A stretch of 64,000 nucleotides of DNA from the NCBI RefSeq assembly GCF_021228125.1, contig NZ_JAJQQS010000003.1, forward strand, positions 744,001 through 808,000, given 5' to 3'. Numbering within the stretch: position 1 is the stretch's first letter; each line of letters starts with the position of its first letter. A model generated the notes under the pieces. That model was not told where the DNA came from. It did no database searches and was given only the letters and a program-made list of their open reading frames with translations. Made by a program: the position numbers and the translations under genes. Source of the DNA: Streptomyces albireticuli. Its GTDB lineage: Bacteria; Actinomycetota; Actinomycetes; Streptomycetales; Streptomycetaceae. Shown one piece after another: positions 1 to 9,812 of this stretch.

Positions 1-2717
1 ACGTCGTAGTCCGCGAACGCCTGATACGCCTCCAGCATCGTGAATTCGGGATTGTGCTTGTACGAGACGCCCTCGTTGCGAAAGGTGCGGCCCATTTCGA
101 AGACCTTTTCCATGCCGCCCACGCACAGCCGTTTCAGATACAGCTCGGGCGCGATCCGCAGATACAGATCGAGGTCGTACGCGTTGATGTGGGTGGTGAA
201 GGGCCGGGCGTTCGCGCCGCCGTGGATCTGCTGGAGCATGGGCGTCTCGACCTCCAGATAGCCCCGGTCGAGCAGCCCCTGCCGGAGGGCCTGCACGGCC
301 GCGCTCCGGGCCCGCACGGTCTGCCGGGCCTCCGGCGAGACCGCCAGGTCCACATAGCGCATCCGCACCCGCGCCTCGGGGTCCGCGAGCCCCCGGCGTT
401 TGTCCGGGAGCGGGCGCAGGCACTTGGCGATCATCCGGCTACGGGTCACGAAGACGGTCGGCTCGCCGTGGTCCGTGGTGCCCACCTCGCCCTCGGCCTC
501 GATGTGGTCACCGAGGTCGACGTGGGCGGCGAAGGCCCGCAGGCACCCCGCCCCCGAGTCGTCGCGGGTGAACGTCAGCTGGAGGTCGCCCGACCAGTCG
601 CGCAGCACCGCGAAGGCCACCCCGCCGTGGTTGCGCACCAGCAGCACCCGCCCGGCCACCGTCACCCGCTCGCCCGTACGCGCCGACGGCGGCAGGCCCG
701 GGTGCGCGGCCCGCACGGAGGCCAGCGAGTGCGTGCGGCGGGCGTCCACCGGATACGGGTCGACCCCCGCGGCCCGCAGCCGCTCCAGCTTGTTCCGCCG
801 CACCCGCACCTGCTCCGGCAGGCCCGCGAGCTCGTCCCGCTCCGCGGCCTCCCCGGCGTCGGCGAGACCGAGCTCGGACAGCGACGGCAGGCCCGCGGTC
901 GAGGCGGGAGAGACCACGCCCCGGGGCCGCCGGCCCCGGCGCCACAACGTGCCCAGGCTCGGCACGGAGACGAACCCCTCCGCGATGCCCGCCGCCAGAC
1001 CGATCCGGGCCAGGGCTCCCGTGTCCGCGTAGCACAGGAACCGCGGGTGCCACTCGGGGTTGTACTTGACGTTCGACCGGTAGAGCGCCTCCAGCTGCCA
1101 CCACTTGGAGAAGAACAGCAGCAGACGGCGCCACAGCCGCAGCACCGGCCCGGCACCGATCCGGGCGCCCTCCTCGAACGCGGAGCGGAAGACCGCGAAG
1201 TTCAGCGAGACCCGCTTGACGCCGAACCGGCCCGCCTGCGCGCACAGCTGGGCGACCATGAACTCCATGACGCCGTTGGGGGCGGCGCGGTCCCGGCGCA
1301 TCACGTCCAGCGACACCCCGTCGCGCCCCCAGGGGACGAACGACAGCAGCGCGATCATCCTGCCCTCGCTGTCGAACGCCTCGACCAGCAGGCAGTCGCC
1401 GTCCGCCGGGTCGCCCAGCCGGCCCAGCGCCATCGAGAAGCCGCGCTCGGTCTCGGTGTCCCGCCACGCGTCGGCGCGGTGGATGACCTCGCCCATCTCC
1501 TCGTCCGAGAGCGCCGAATGGCGCCGGATCCGGGTGGTCGCGCCCGTACGCTCCACCCGGTTGACGGCCTGCCGGGTCACCCGCATCTCCCGGCCGTCGA
1601 GGTCGAACGCCGCGACCTGGAGGATCGCCTCGTCGCCCAGTTGCAGCGCGCCCAGCCCCGAGCGCGCGTACGCCTTGGCCCCGGCCTCGCTGGCCCCCAT
1701 CACCGCGGGCTGCCAGCCGTAACGGCCCGCGAGCTCCAGCCACGCGTCGATCGCCGGCGTCCACGCCTCCGGGTCGCCCAGCGGGTCACCGGAGGCCAGG
1801 GCGACCCCGGCCTCGACGCGGTAGGTGACGGCGGCCTTCCCGCTGGGGGAGAACACCACGGCCTTGTCGCGGCGGGTCGCGAAGTAGCCCAGCGAGTCCT
1901 GGCTGCCGTAGCGGCCGAGGAGGGCGCGGATGCGCGGTTCCTCGTCGTCGTGCAGCGCCGCCTCCAGACGCTGCGAGCGGAAGAGCGTCATGGCGGCGTT
2001 GAGCAGCGCCAGCGCGCCGAACAGACCGAGCAGGAAGTACAGCCAGTGCGGCGGGTGCCCGTCGAAGTGCCGCCCGCTGACCAGACCGCCGCACACCTTG
2101 TTGGCGACGAACAGCAGCCGGTTGCCGCCGCCGGGCTCCAGCGAGCCGGGGAACAGCGACACCAGCCCCCAGCCCAGCAGCACGGCGGCGCCGAGACCGG
2201 CCGCCAGCACCAGCAGCGCCCGCAGGAACGCGCCGCGCCGCGACGCCGCGTAGAACTCCCGCCGGGCGAGGATCAGCAGCGTCATCGCGGCGACGCAGAG
2301 CACCAGCGAGGGGATCGTGTCCCAGTAGCCCACGGCCAGCAGCAGTACGTCGGCCACCAGCAGCAGGGTCAGATAGCCCAGGACGAACCAGAGCGTGACC
2401 CGCTTGCGGGCCGCCATCGCCGCCGCGAGGAGCAGCAGGAAGACCGCGTAGGCGAGGTTCGGGGCCGTGGGGACGGTCAGCGTGTCCAGCGCGTCGGTCA
2501 GCGGCCGGACCGCGCGCCGCAGCGGTGTGATCAGGGACGTGACCGCGCAGAACAGGCCCAGCAGACCGAAGAAGATCGCGAAGCCGTTGGGCACCCGGTG
2601 CAGCAGCCGGCGCCAGGCGGATCCCCGGCCCTCGGGGCCCTCCCGGCGGTCCCGCGCCCGCTCCGCCGCGGCGGGCGGGCCCGTGGCGTGCTGCGCGTCC
2701 GGGGCTGTGCGGCTCAT
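1..2717 (-). CDS. lysX: LysX-type bifunctional phosphatidylglycerol lysyltransferase / lysyl-tRNA synthetase, 3' end beyond window
   Basis: Expected role: the C-terminal synthetase charges tRNA with lysine, and the N-terminal membrane part transfers lysine to phosphatidylglycerol, lowering surface charge. About 905 codons are present. The order seen is a hydrophobic multi-helix segment (about residues 40-240), a DUF2156/MprF-like transferase domain (about 250-570), a linker, an OB-fold anticodon-binding region (from about 640), then the class II LysRS core. Near residue 879 is class II motif 2 (FRNEG, then HNPEFT). The reading frame is open at base 1, so the end of the catalytic core, including motif 3, lies outside. 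The ATG at 2717 opens MSRTAQPDAQ. The permease gene ends 59 bases upstream on the same strand, so co-transcription is possible. The architecture matches actinobacterial LysX rather than a housekeeping LysS. Confidence 0.92.
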   Translation of the reverse strand, partial: MSRTAPDAQHATGPPAAAERARDRREGPEGRGSAWRRLLHRVPNGFAIFFGLLGLFCAVTSLITPLRRAVRPLTDALDTLTVPTAPNLAYAVFLLLLAAAMAARKRVTLWFVLGYLTLLLVADVLLLAVGYWDTIPSLVLCVAAMTLLILARREFYAASRRGAFLRALLVLAAGLGAAVLLGWGLVSLFPGSLEPGGGNRLLFVANKVCGGLVSGRHFDGHPPHWLYFLLGLFGALALLNAAMTLFRSQRLEAALHDDEEPRIRALLGRYGSQDSLGYFATRRDKAVVFSPSGKAAVTYRVEAGVALASGDPLGDPEAWTPAIDAWLELAGRYGWQPAVMGASEAGAKAYARSGLGALQLGDEAILQVAAFDLDGREMRVTRQAVNRVERTGATTRIRRHSALSDEEMGEVIHRADAWRDTETERGFSMALGRLGDPADGDCLLVEAFDSEGRMIALLSFVPWGRDGVSLDVMRRDRAAPNGVMEFMVAQLCAQAGRFGVKRVSLNFAVFRSAFEEGARIGAGPVLRLWRRLLLFFSKWWQLEALYRSNVKYNPEWHPRFLCYADTGALARIGLAAGIAEGFVSVPSLGTLWRRGRRPRGVVSPASTAGLPSLSELGLADAGEAAERDELAGLPEQVRVRRNKLERLRAAGVDPYPVDARRTHSLASVRAAHPGLPPSARTGERVTVAGRVLLVRNHGGVAFAVLRDWSGDLQLTFTRDDSGAGCLRAFAAHVDLGDHIEAEGEVGTTDHGEPTVFVTRSRMIAKCLRPLPDKRRGLADPEARVRMRYVDLAVSPEARQTVRARSAAVQALRQGLLDRGYLEVETPMLQQIHGGANARPFTTHINAYDLDLYLRIAPELYLKRLCVGGMEKVFEMGRTFRNEGVSYKHNPEFTMLEAYQAFADYD

Positions 2718-2776
2718 TCCGCCAGCCTAGGCACGCCGCGCCCGGCATGCCCGCCGAGCACCGCGCACCGGTGACG

Positions 2777-4840
2777 TCACCTCCCTCCGTCCGGGGTGTC
2801 CGGCCCGGCAGGGGCCGGCGGGGCGAGGTGCGGCACCGCCGCGGGCACCCCACGGCGTACGGAGCCGGGGGCCCGGGCCACGGTCCGGTGGCGCCGGCGG
2901 ACGGAGGAACTGAGCTGCCACGGCACACTGATGACCATCACACCGGGGACGAACAGCAACCGTCCCTTGAGCCACAGCGCCGACTGGTTGTGCAGGAGGT
3001 TCTCCCACCAGTGCCCCACGACGTACTCGGGGACGAAAACGCTCATGATGTCGCGCGGGCTCTCGCGGTTGATCGCACGCACGTACCCCACCACCGGGCG
3101 GGTGACCTCGCGGTAGGGGGACTCCAGGGTCTTGAGCGGCACCTCGATCCCGTACGCGTCCCACCGCTCCCGCAGGGCCCGGGCCTCCTCGGCGTCGACC
3201 GCCACGTTGAGGGCCTCCAGCGCGTCGGGCCGGGTGGCCCGCGCATAGGCGAGCGCCCGCAGCGTCGGCCTGTGGATCTTGGATACGAGCACGACGGCGC
3301 GCACCCGCGACGGCAGGGCGCCCGCCTCGGCGGCGTCGGTGACGGCGAGTTCGGCGTCGGTGTTGTCGTAGTGGCGCCGGATACCGCGCATCATCAGCCA
3401 CAGCAGCACCGCGGCGATCACCGCGAGATAGGCGCCCTGGGTGAACTTCGTCAGCAGCACGATGACCAGGACCAGGCCGGTGACCACGGCCCCCACCGCG
3501 TTGATCGTCCGCGCCGTGTGGATCCGCCGGCGCACCGCCGGGGCGGGCCCCTCCCGCAGCTCGCCGTTCCAGTGCCGGACCATGCCCGTCTGGGAGAGCG
3601 TGAAAGAGGTGAAGACACCGAGGATGTAGAGGTGGATGAGGCTGGTGACCGACGCGTCGTAGGCCCACAGCAGGGCGGCTGCGACCAGGGCGAGGGCCAG
3701 GATGCCGTTGGAGAAGGCGAGCCGGTCGCCCCGCGTGTGCAGCTGGTGCGGCAGATAGCGGTGCTGGGCCAGGATGGACGCCAGCAGCGGGAAGCCGTTG
3801 AACGCGGTGTTCGCGGCCAGGATCAGCACGAGGGCGGTGGCCGCCTGGATGTAGAAGAATCCGAAGCCGTCCGTGCCGCCGAAGACCGCGGCGGCGAGCT
3901 GGGCGATGACGGTGAGCTGCGGCGCGGTCCGGCAGTCACCGTCGAAGCCGGTCAGCCGGCAGGTGTCGGCGGCGATCCGCACATCGGCGATCAGGGCGAG
4001 CGCGGTGATCCCGGAGAACATCAGCACCGCGATCAGCCCCATCGCGGTCATCGTCGTCGCGGCGTTGCGGGACTTGGGCTTGCGGAAGGCGGGCACGCCG
4101 TTGGAGATGGCCTCCACACCGGTCAGCGCCGTACAGCCGCTGGAGAACGCCCGGAGTACGAGCAGCAGGAGTGCCAGGCCCGCCAGGTCGGTGTCACCCG
4201 GGTCCGGGGTGATGCCGTAGCGGGCGGACTCGGCCACCGGGGCGTCACCGGCGAGCCAGCGGATCAGCCCGGTCGCGCAGAGCACGACGATGCCGGTGAT
4301 GAAGAGGTAGGTGGGGGCCGCGAAGGCCCGGCCGGACTCGCGCAGGCCACGCAGGTTCACCGTCGCCAGCAGCATCACGAAGCCCACCGCGAGGGCCGTG
4401 CGGTGCTCGTTCCAGGAGGGGAAGGCGGAAATGATGTTGTCCACGCCGGAGGCGACCGAGACCGCCACCGTCATCACGTAGTCGACCAGCAGCGACGCGG
4501 CCACCACCAGCCCTGCCGACGCGCCCAGGTTGGTCGACACCACCTCGTACGAGCCGCCGCCGGACGGATAGGCGTGGACGACCTGCCGGTAGGACAGCAC
4601 CACGACGGCCATCAGCGCCACGACCGCCAGGCCCACCCAGGTGGTGAAGTGGAGATAGGCGAGGCCGCCGAGAGTGAGCACCAGCAGGATCTCCTGCGTG
4701 GCGTAGGCGACGGAGGAGAGCGGGTCGGACGCGAAGATGGGCAGCGCCAGCCGCTTCGGCAGCAGCGTCTCCTGAAGGCCCTCGCTGGGAAGTGCCCTGC
4801 CTACGACCAAGCGCTTGACCGCGTCCACGAATCTCGCCAC
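2777..4840 (-). CDS. APC-superfamily permease (amino acid or KimA-like potassium transporter)
   Basis: A 687-residue integral membrane protein with about 12 hydrophobic segments between residues 30 and 500, followed by a soluble C-terminal domain of about 180 residues. The N-terminal stretch FASDPLSSVAYATQEILL and the later GVEAISNGVPAF are typical of the large APC permeases annotated as amino acid permeases, which include the KimA/YdaO potassium importers. The long cytosolic tail also fits KimA, but substrate cannot be decided by eye. Start is GTG at 4840 (ARFVDAVKRLVVGR) with only a weak ribosome binding site (ACGGGC). The last 40 residues are Arg/Pro-rich. The gene is upstream of lysX on the same strand and divergent from a small membrane protein gene. 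I saw no ydaO-type riboswitch in the short leader. Confidence 0.82.
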   Translation of the reverse strand: MARFVDAVKRLVVGRALPSEGLQETLLPKRLALPIFASDPLSSVAYATQEILLVLTLGGLAYLHFTTWVGLAVVALMAVVVLSYRQVVHAYPSGGGSYEVVSTNLGASAGLVVAASLLVDYVMTVAVSVASGVDNIISAFPSWNEHRTALAVGFVMLLATVNLRGLRESGRAFAAPTYLFITGIVVLCATGLIRWLAGDAPVAESARYGITPDPGDTDLAGLALLLLVLRAFSSGCTALTGVEAISNGVPAFRKPKSRNAATTMTAMGLIAVLMFSGITALALIADVRIAADTCRLTGFDGDCRTAPQLTVIAQLAAAVFGGTDGFGFFYIQAATALVLILAANTAFNGFPLLASILAQHRYLPHQLHTRGDRLAFSNGILALALVAAALLWAYDASVTSLIHLYILGVFTSFTLSQTGMVRHWNGELREGPAPAVRRRIHTARTINAVGAVVTGLVLVIVLLTKFTQGAYLAVIAAVLLWLMMRGIRRHYDNTDAELAVTDAAEAGALPSRVRAVVLVSKIHRPTLRALAYARATRPDALEALNVAVDAEEARALRERWDAYGIEVPLKTLESPYREVTRPVVGYVRAINRESPRDIMSVFVPEYVVGHWWENLLHNQSALWLKGRLLFVPGVMVISVPWQLSSSVRRRHRTVARAPGSVRRGVPAAVPHLAPPAPAGPDTPDGGR

Positions 4841-5025
4841 GCCCGTGAGCGTAGAGCGGCGTTCCCGCTTCAGGAGCTATCGAGAGATACGAAAGTAAGG
4901 GAAAACAGCCGAACCAGTGAATTCATACCCGAATGGAGTACGGCGGCCTTCGCGGATAACGGTCCGCAATGGGACAGACTGGCGACAACCGCGCCGCCCG
5001 GAAGGTGCCGTCTGGAAGGTTCGCC

Positions 5026-5217
5026 ATGGCTGTCTCGATCTCCGTGGTCCTACTGCTGCTGATCCTGGCGGTGGTGTTCCTCCGCAACGGACTGAAGGCG
5101 TCCCACGCCTTGGTCTGCGTCCTGCTCGGATTCTTCCTAGCGAGCACGAGCGTCGCCCCGACCATCTACGACGGGATCTCCGCCACCACGCGCATCGTCG
5201 GCGGCGTAAGGCCCTGA
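5026..5217 (+). CDS. Small single- or double-pass membrane protein, unknown function
   Basis: A 63-residue protein made of a hydrophobic N-terminal helix (AVSISVVLLLLILAVVFLRNG) and a second hydrophobic stretch (ALVCVLLGFFLASTSVAP) ending near ISATTRIVGGVRP. An upstream in-frame ATG at 4969 would add 19 residues. The ATG at 5026 is preferred because GGAAGG sits at about the right distance before it and the protein then begins directly with a membrane helix. The gene is divergent from the APC permease and convergent with the encapsulin genes (77 bases stop to stop). I do not recognise a named family and propose no function. Confidence 0.6.
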   Translation: MAVSISVVLLLLILAVVFLRNGLKASHALVCVLLGFFLASTSVAPTIYDGISATTRIVGGVRP

Positions 5218-5294
5218 CGCCGCGGATCCCCCCGGCCGGCCGCGCCGACGGGAGGGATCCACGGACATCGGGGCACGCGTGTCGCTACCGCTCG

Positions 5295-6704
5295 CTACCC
5301 GCGCCCGATCTCGACGTCCTCCAGGACGCCGAGCGCGTCCGGCACGAGGATGGCCGCGGAGTAATAGGCGCTCACCAGGTAGGACGAGACCGCCTGCTCG
5401 CTGATGCCCATGAAGCGCACATTGAGGCTCGGCTGGTACTCGTCCGGGATGCCGGTCTGGTGCAGACCCACCACGCCCTGGTTCTCCTCGCCCGTCCGCA
5501 TGGCGAGGATCGAGCTCGTCCCCGACTCGGTCACCGGGATCTTGTTGCAGGGAAGCAGCGGCACCCCGCGCCAGGACCGCACCGCCGTGCCCAGGACGTC
5601 GACGGCCTGTGGGTAGAGGCCCCGGCTCGTGCACTCCCGGCCGAACGCCGCGATGGTGCGCGGGTGGGCGAGCAGATACTGCGTCTTGCGGCGCCGGGCC
5701 AGCAGCTCGTCGAGGTCGTCCGGGGTGGGCGGGCCCGTCCGGGTGTGGATGCGCTGCTTGAGGTCGGCGTTGTGGAGCAGGCCGAACTCGCGGTTGTTGA
5801 CGATCTCGTGTTCCTGGCGCTCGCGGAGCGCCTCGACGGTCAGCCGGAGCTGCTGCTCCAGCTGGCTCATCGGCTCGTTGTAGAGGTCGGCGACGCGGGT
5901 GTGCACCCGCAGCACCGTCTGGGCGACGCTCAGTTCGTACTCGCGCGGCGCCGGCTCGTAGTCCACGAACGTGCCCGGGATCGCCGGCTCGCCCGTGTGC
6001 CCGGAGGTCACCGTGATGTCGGCCTCACCACGCCGGTTCAGCGGCGGGTGGGTCCGCGAGGCGAAGCCCGCGACGTGCTCGCGCAGCGCCTCGGAGCGGT
6101 CGGCGAGCTCCTGGAACGCCTGGAGGGGGAGCGCCAGCACGGTGCAGCGCGTGACGGCCCGCACCGTGAACGGCCAGGTGGCGTCCGGCTCCAGGGGCAC
6201 GGTCTCGCCGAAGTAGTCGCCGTCGGCCAGCACGCCGAGCACGGTCTCGTCGCCGTACTTGCCGGGGCCGGTGCGGTTGAGCTTGCCGTGGGCGATCAGG
6301 AAGATGTGATCGGCCGGGGCGCCCACCTCGACGAGTGTGTCGCCCGCCGCGTACTCGCGCTGGACGAAGCCCTCCGCCAGCGCCTCCAGCGCGGCGCCGT
6401 CCTCGAAACCCCGCAGGAGCGGCAGCTCGCCCAGCTCCGGCGGGATGACCCGCACCTCCGTGCCGGTCGAGATGAACTCGACCCGGCCGTCACCGACGGT
6501 GTAGGTCAGTCGCCTGTTCACCCGGTACGTGCCCGCGGACACCTGCACCCACGGCAGCACCCGCAGCAGCCAGCGGGAGGAGATCCCCTGCATCTGCGGT
6601 ACGGACTTCGTCGTGGTGGCGAGCTGCCGTGCCGCGGCTGTGCCCAGGCTCAGCTGGGACTCGCCGGCCTGCTCGGCGTGATCGGGCTCCACTGACGTGG
6701 TCAT
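5295..6704 (-). CDS. Family 2B encapsulin shell protein with cNMP-binding-like insertion (copy A)
   Basis: A 469-residue HK97-fold shell protein of encapsulin family 2B. The N-terminal arm (about 1-95, including [19 protein letters not shown]) is followed by an inserted cyclic-nucleotide-binding-like domain (about 100-215, with [17 protein letters not shown] and GDYFGET). The rest of the HK97 shell follows (about 225-469, with [33 protein letters not shown] and [20 protein letters not shown]). Family knowledge: such proteins assemble into icosahedral compartments, and Streptomyces versions often package terpene cyclases such as 2-methylisoborneol synthase. S. griseus EshA belongs to this type. 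Start ATG 6704 follows GGGTGATG. It lies 108 bases downstream of a paralogue on the same strand, and the two may form a mixed shell. No terpene cyclase, prenyltransferase or methyltransferase gene is adjacent, so the cargo is unknown. Confidence 0.9.
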   Translation of the reverse strand: MTTSVEPDHAEQAGESQLSLGTAAARQLATTTKSVPQMQGISSRWLLRVLPWVQVSAGTYRVNRRLTYTVGDGRVEFISTGTEVRVIPPELGELPLLRGFEDGAALEALAEGFVQREYAAGDTLVEVGAPADHIFLIAHGKLNRTGPGKYGDETVLGVLADGDYFGETVPLEPDATWPFTVRAVTRCTVLALPLQAFQELADRSEALREHVAGFASRTHPPLNRRGEADITVTSGHTGEPAIPGTFVDYEPAPREYELSVAQTVLRVHTRVADLYNEPMSQLEQQLRLTVEALRERQEHEIVNNREFGLLHNADLKQRIHTRTGPPTPDDLDELLARRRKTQYLLAHPRTIAAFGRECTSRGLYPQAVDVLGTAVRSWRGVPLLPCNKIPVTESGTSSILAMRTGEENQGVVGLHQTGIPDEYQPSLNVRFMGISEQAVSSYLVSAYYSAAILVPDALGVLEDVEIGRG

Positions 6705-6721
6705 AGCTGGTCATCACCCAT

Positions 6722-6747
6722 CTGTTGCGTTGTCCGGCTGTTGCGTT
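6722..6747. repeat. Short direct repeat in the encapsulin A leader
   Basis: The 10-mer CTGTTGCGTT (plus strand) occurs twice, at 6722-6731 and 6738-6747, 16 bases apart, just upstream of the encapsulin A start. In the sense orientation it reads AACGCAACAG twice. It could be a regulator half-site pair or chance. No promoter elements could be assigned around it. Confidence 0.4.
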
Positions 6748-6812
6748 CTCCGGCGCGGAATGCGCGGTGCTTTTCGGAGCCTTTCGGGCGAGGGCGCGCG
6801 GCGCCTCGCGGG

Positions 6813-8231
6813 TCAGTGCCCGACTTCGACGTTCTCGAGAATTCCCAGCGCGTCGGGGACCAGGACGGCCGCGGAGTAGTAGGCGCTCACGAGATAGGAG
6901 ATGATGGCCTGCTCGCTGATTCCCATGAACCGCACGGAAAGGCCCGGCCGGTACTCGTCGGGAATTCCCGTACGGTGCAGGCCGACCACTCCCTGCGCGT
7001 CCTCTCCGGTCCGCATCGCCAGAATGGAACTGACGCCGTTGTCGGTGACCGGGATCTTGTTGCAGGGGAAGATGGGCACGCCGCGCCAGGCGGGCACGGA
7101 GTGGCCGCCGACCTGCACGGGGTCGGGGTAGATGCCCCGGCTGTTGAACTCGCGGGCGATCGCCGCGATCGCGCGGGGATGGGCCAGCAGGAAGCCGGGG
7201 TCCTTCCACACGGTGGCCAGCAGCTCGTCGAGGTCGTCCGGGGTGGGCGGGCCCGAGCGGGTGTGGATGCGCTGCTTGAGGTCGGCGTTGTGGAGCAGGC
7301 CGAACTCGCGGTTGTTGACCATGTCGTGTTCCTGGCGCTCGCGGAGCGCCTCGATGGTCAGCCTGAGCTGCTGCTCGACCTGGTTCATCGGCTCGTTGTA
7401 GAGGTCGGCGACGCGGGTGTGCACCCGCAGCACCGTCTGCGCCACACTCAGCCCGAACTCGCGCGGCGCCAGTTCGTAGTCGGCGAAGACGCCGGGCAGG
7501 GCCGGCTCGCCGGAGTGGCCGGAGGCGACGTCGATGGCCGCTTCCCCGTGCTCGTTCTGCGGGCGGCCCGTGGTGGTGCGGAACGCCGCCACATGGGAGC
7601 GCAGTTCCTCCGAGCGCTCCAGGAGCGACTCGAACTCCTGGCGGGGCAGCGTCAGCACCGTACAGGCGGTGACGGCCTTGACCGTGAAGTCCCACTCGCT
7701 CGCCTCGGGCGCCGCGAGCGCCCGGTCGCCGAAATACCCGCCGTCGGCCAGCACGCCGAGCACGGCCGGGTCGCCGTACTCGCCCTCGCGCTCCTTGTGG
7801 ACCTTGCCGTGGGCGATCAGCACGACCTGATCGGCCGGCTGCCCGGCCTCCACCAGCACCTCGCCGGGCCGGAACTCGCGCTGCGTGAAGCGGCCCGCCA
7901 GCTCCTCCAGCACCGCCGGGTCCGAGAAACCGCGCAGCAGCGGCAGCTCGCCCAGCTCCGCGGGGATGACCCGCACTTCCGCGCCGGTGGAGACGAACTC
8001 CACCCGGCCGTCGCCCAGTGTGTGTGTCAGCCGACGGTTGACCCGGTACGTACCTCCGGGGACATGGACCCACGACAGGAGACGCAGCAGCCACCGCGAG
8101 GAGATGCCCTGCATCTGGGGTACGGACTTTGTCGTGGTCGCCAGATTCCGTGCGGCCGCGGTGCCCAGGCTCAGGGAGCCCGGCCCGTTATTACTGTCGG
8201 CGTCGGTGCCGGTCTCCACTGACGTCGTCAT
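6813..8231 (-). CDS. Family 2B encapsulin shell protein with cNMP-binding-like insertion (copy B)
   Basis: A 472-residue paralogue of the downstream encapsulin, with the same order of HK97 arm, cyclic-nucleotide-binding-like insertion (about 105-220) and shell domain. Long blocks are identical or nearly so ([43 protein letters not shown]). The start at 8231 (MTTSVETGT) is preferred over an ATG six codons earlier: GGGTGGGA lies just upstream and the paralogue begins MTTSVE. In the insertion, the phosphate-cassette FGE motif of true cNMP domains reads FGD here. The upstream region (8232-8366) is less GC-rich than its surroundings and probably holds the operon promoter. The phosphodiester glycosidase gene upstream is on the same strand, 135 bases away, and is probably transcribed separately. 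Confidence 0.9.
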   Translation of the reverse strand: MTTSVETGTDADSNNGPGSLSLGTAAARNLATTTKSVPQMQGISSRWLLRLLSWVHVPGGTYRVNRRLTHTLGDGRVEFVSTGAEVRVIPAELGELPLLRGFSDPAVLEELAGRFTQREFRPGEVLVEAGQPADQVVLIAHGKVHKEREGEYGDPAVLGVLADGGYFGDRALAAPEASEWDFTVKAVTACTVLTLPRQEFESLLERSEELRSHVAAFRTTTGRPQNEHGEAAIDVASGHSGEPALPGVFADYELAPREFGLSVAQTVLRVHTRVADLYNEPMNQVEQQLRLTIEALRERQEHDMVNNREFGLLHNADLKQRIHTRSGPPTPDDLDELLATVWKDPGFLLAHPRAIAAIAREFNSRGIYPDPVQVGGHSVPAWRGVPIFPCNKIPVTDNGVSSILAMRTGEDAQGVVGLHRTGIPDEYRPGLSVRFMGISEQAIISYLVSAYYSAAVLVPDALGILENVEVGH

Positions 8232-8366
8232 ATTTGAATTCCCACCCATCCATTGCGGAACTGCCCCTTGCGGGCCCCGACGGTTGCTTTCCGCTTGCGC
8301 AACCTCGAAGCTATCAGCGGGATTTGGCCGCCGCAGTCACTCGAATGGGTGGATTGATCGACGATG

Positions 8367-9605
8367 TTAAGTTCGGATAAAAATGCCGATGCCGTTCGCG
8401 ACCGCTCGTTCCGTCCCGCCCGACGGATGGTTCCGCACCGCGGTGCGGCCGTCGTCGGGATCGCGGGTGACCATCGTGCTCGAACCCCCGCCGTCGAGGT
8501 TCAGGGCGTCGTCGGCCCCGAGCTCCCGCATGACGTCGGCCAGTTCCGCGATGGTCAGGCCGGTGCGGTAATCGGTGGCGCCGTCCAGCGCCAGCAGGTA
8601 GAAGACGCGCCCGCCGCCGCCCGAACCCGCCGCGGAGCGGACGGCCGAGGCCACGCCGTCCAGCCTCGCCAGAGGCTGCCCACCGCGCAGCACCGGGAAC
8701 CCACCGACCGCGAAGCGCAGGGCGCCGGGTTTGGTGGAGTCCAGGCGCTCCTTGACGCGCACCGTGTCACCCACGCGCAGCTTGCGGAGCTCGCGCGCCC
8801 CCGCCTCGCGCCCCACCAGCACCACCGAGCCGGAGGCGATCGTGCCGCGCCCCGGCCGCTCCGCCACGGAGGCCACCCGCCCGCGCCGCACTGTCACCTC
8901 GTAGGTGTCACCGCTGCACGGCGCGCTCCGGTCGGTGTCCGTCCCGCAGACGGCGCGCAGCCGTGAGGCGCCGCCCCACGCGGGGGTGTACGCGCCGATG
9001 CCGCCGACCGGCAGCGCGTACTGGTTCAGCCCGCGCAGCGTCAGCCTGCGGCCCGCGGCGGTCACCGTGCCGCCCAGGGTGAGCCGGTCGAGCCGGGCCC
9101 TGCCGTCCGTGCCGACGCCGATGACGTCGCGGGTCGTGACGCCCGGCGGCATCGCGGGCCCGAAGCGCTGGCCGTTCGGCACCGCCGCGCCGAGCCGGCG
9201 GCCGCCCGCGACGGACGGCCCCACCGGGGCGCCGGTCGCGTCCACGCCGGGATGCTGGGTCTCCGTGATGTTGAAGAAGTCGCCGTTGATCCCGCCGACC
9301 GCGCCGCGCTGGGACACCATCCGGGAGACCGTCGACCGAGCGGCCACCGAGCCCGGGTACAGCAGATCCACCGAGATGGCCGCGACGTCCAGATTCGCCG
9401 TCAGGAGATGGCCGTACGCCGGGCCGTGCGAGGCCGCCAGCGAGAACTCCTGATACGTCACGCCCGGCGCCACCGGAGCGAGGGCGCCGAGCCGCACGGC
9501 CGTCCGCGGCCCCTTGTCCGCCCAGGCCGTCCCCCCGCCGACCAGCGAGGTCCATGCCATCAGAATCGCGAGTACCGCGCGCACGCGGCTGCTACGTCTC
9601 TTCAC
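8367..9605 (-). CDS. Secreted phosphodiester glycosidase (NAGPA/DUF2233 family)
   Basis: The mature domain carries the two marker motifs of phosphodiester glycosidases, GGINGDFFNI (about residue 110) and ALNLDGGGSSTM (about 375). Relatives of the mammalian uncovering enzyme cleave N-acetylglucosamine-1-phosphodiester links; some bacterial members act on exopolysaccharide or wall polymers. The exact substrate here is unknown. The chosen GTG start at 9605 gives 412 residues and a protein beginning VKRRSSRVRAVLAILMAW, a basic region plus hydrophobic core ending near GGTAWADKG, which is a Sec signal peptide. An upstream ATG at 9644 would put 13 extra residues before the signal and is less likely. 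The gene is divergent from a GDPD/PI-PLC-like secreted protein, so two phosphodiester-acting exoenzymes share a 207-base intergenic region. Confidence 0.85.
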   Translation of the reverse strand: MKRRSSRVRAVLAILMAWTSLVGGGTAWADKGPRTAVRLGALAPVAPGVTYQEFSLAASHGPAYGHLLTANLDVAAISVDLLYPGSVAARSTVSRMVSQRGAVGGINGDFFNITETQHPGVDATGAPVGPSVAGGRRLGAAVPNGQRFGPAMPPGVTTRDVIGVGTDGRARLDRLTLGGTVTAAGRRLTLRGLNQYALPVGGIGAYTPAWGGASRLRAVCGTDTDRSAPCSGDTYEVTVRRGRVASVAERPGRGTIASGSVVLVGREAGARELRKLRVGDTVRVKERLDSTKPGALRFAVGGFPVLRGGQPLARLDGVASAVRSAAGSGGGGRVFYLLALDGATDYRTGLTIAELADVMRELGADDALNLDGGGSSTMVTRDPDDGRTAVRNHPSGGTERAVANGIGIFIRT

Positions 9606-9812
9606 AGTCACCCCAGAGGTCCCGTCAACTCTGGCACGGCACAAAAGAGTTCACCATGCCCCGAAAGAACGACAGGGAACGTACCGACGTCGACGCGGGC
9701 AACTCTCGGCACGTCCCTGCCCATCAGCCCGTCGGGCCCGGATACTCACAGGTGTCAGCCCCCGCGGGCCGCCGGCCACCGCACCCCGACGCCCATCGAC
9801 CCGGGAGACGCC

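Noticed and set aside
54..2774. A 906-codon plus-strand frame opposite lysX
   Set aside because: It is the mirror of the lysX reading frame in GC-rich DNA. The minus strand encodes recognisable class II synthetase motifs.
4841..5025. A ydaO-type c-di-AMP riboswitch upstream of the permease
   Set aside because: The leader is short and I saw none of the conserved riboswitch segments.
2747..5062. A 771-codon plus-strand frame opposite the permease
   Set aside because: Antisense to a clear 12-helix permease; no domain recognised.
9649..9655. GTTCACC, half of a PHO box, between the two phosphodiesterase-type genes
   Set aside because: PHO boxes need two direct repeats 11 bases apart; neither neighbour position matches.
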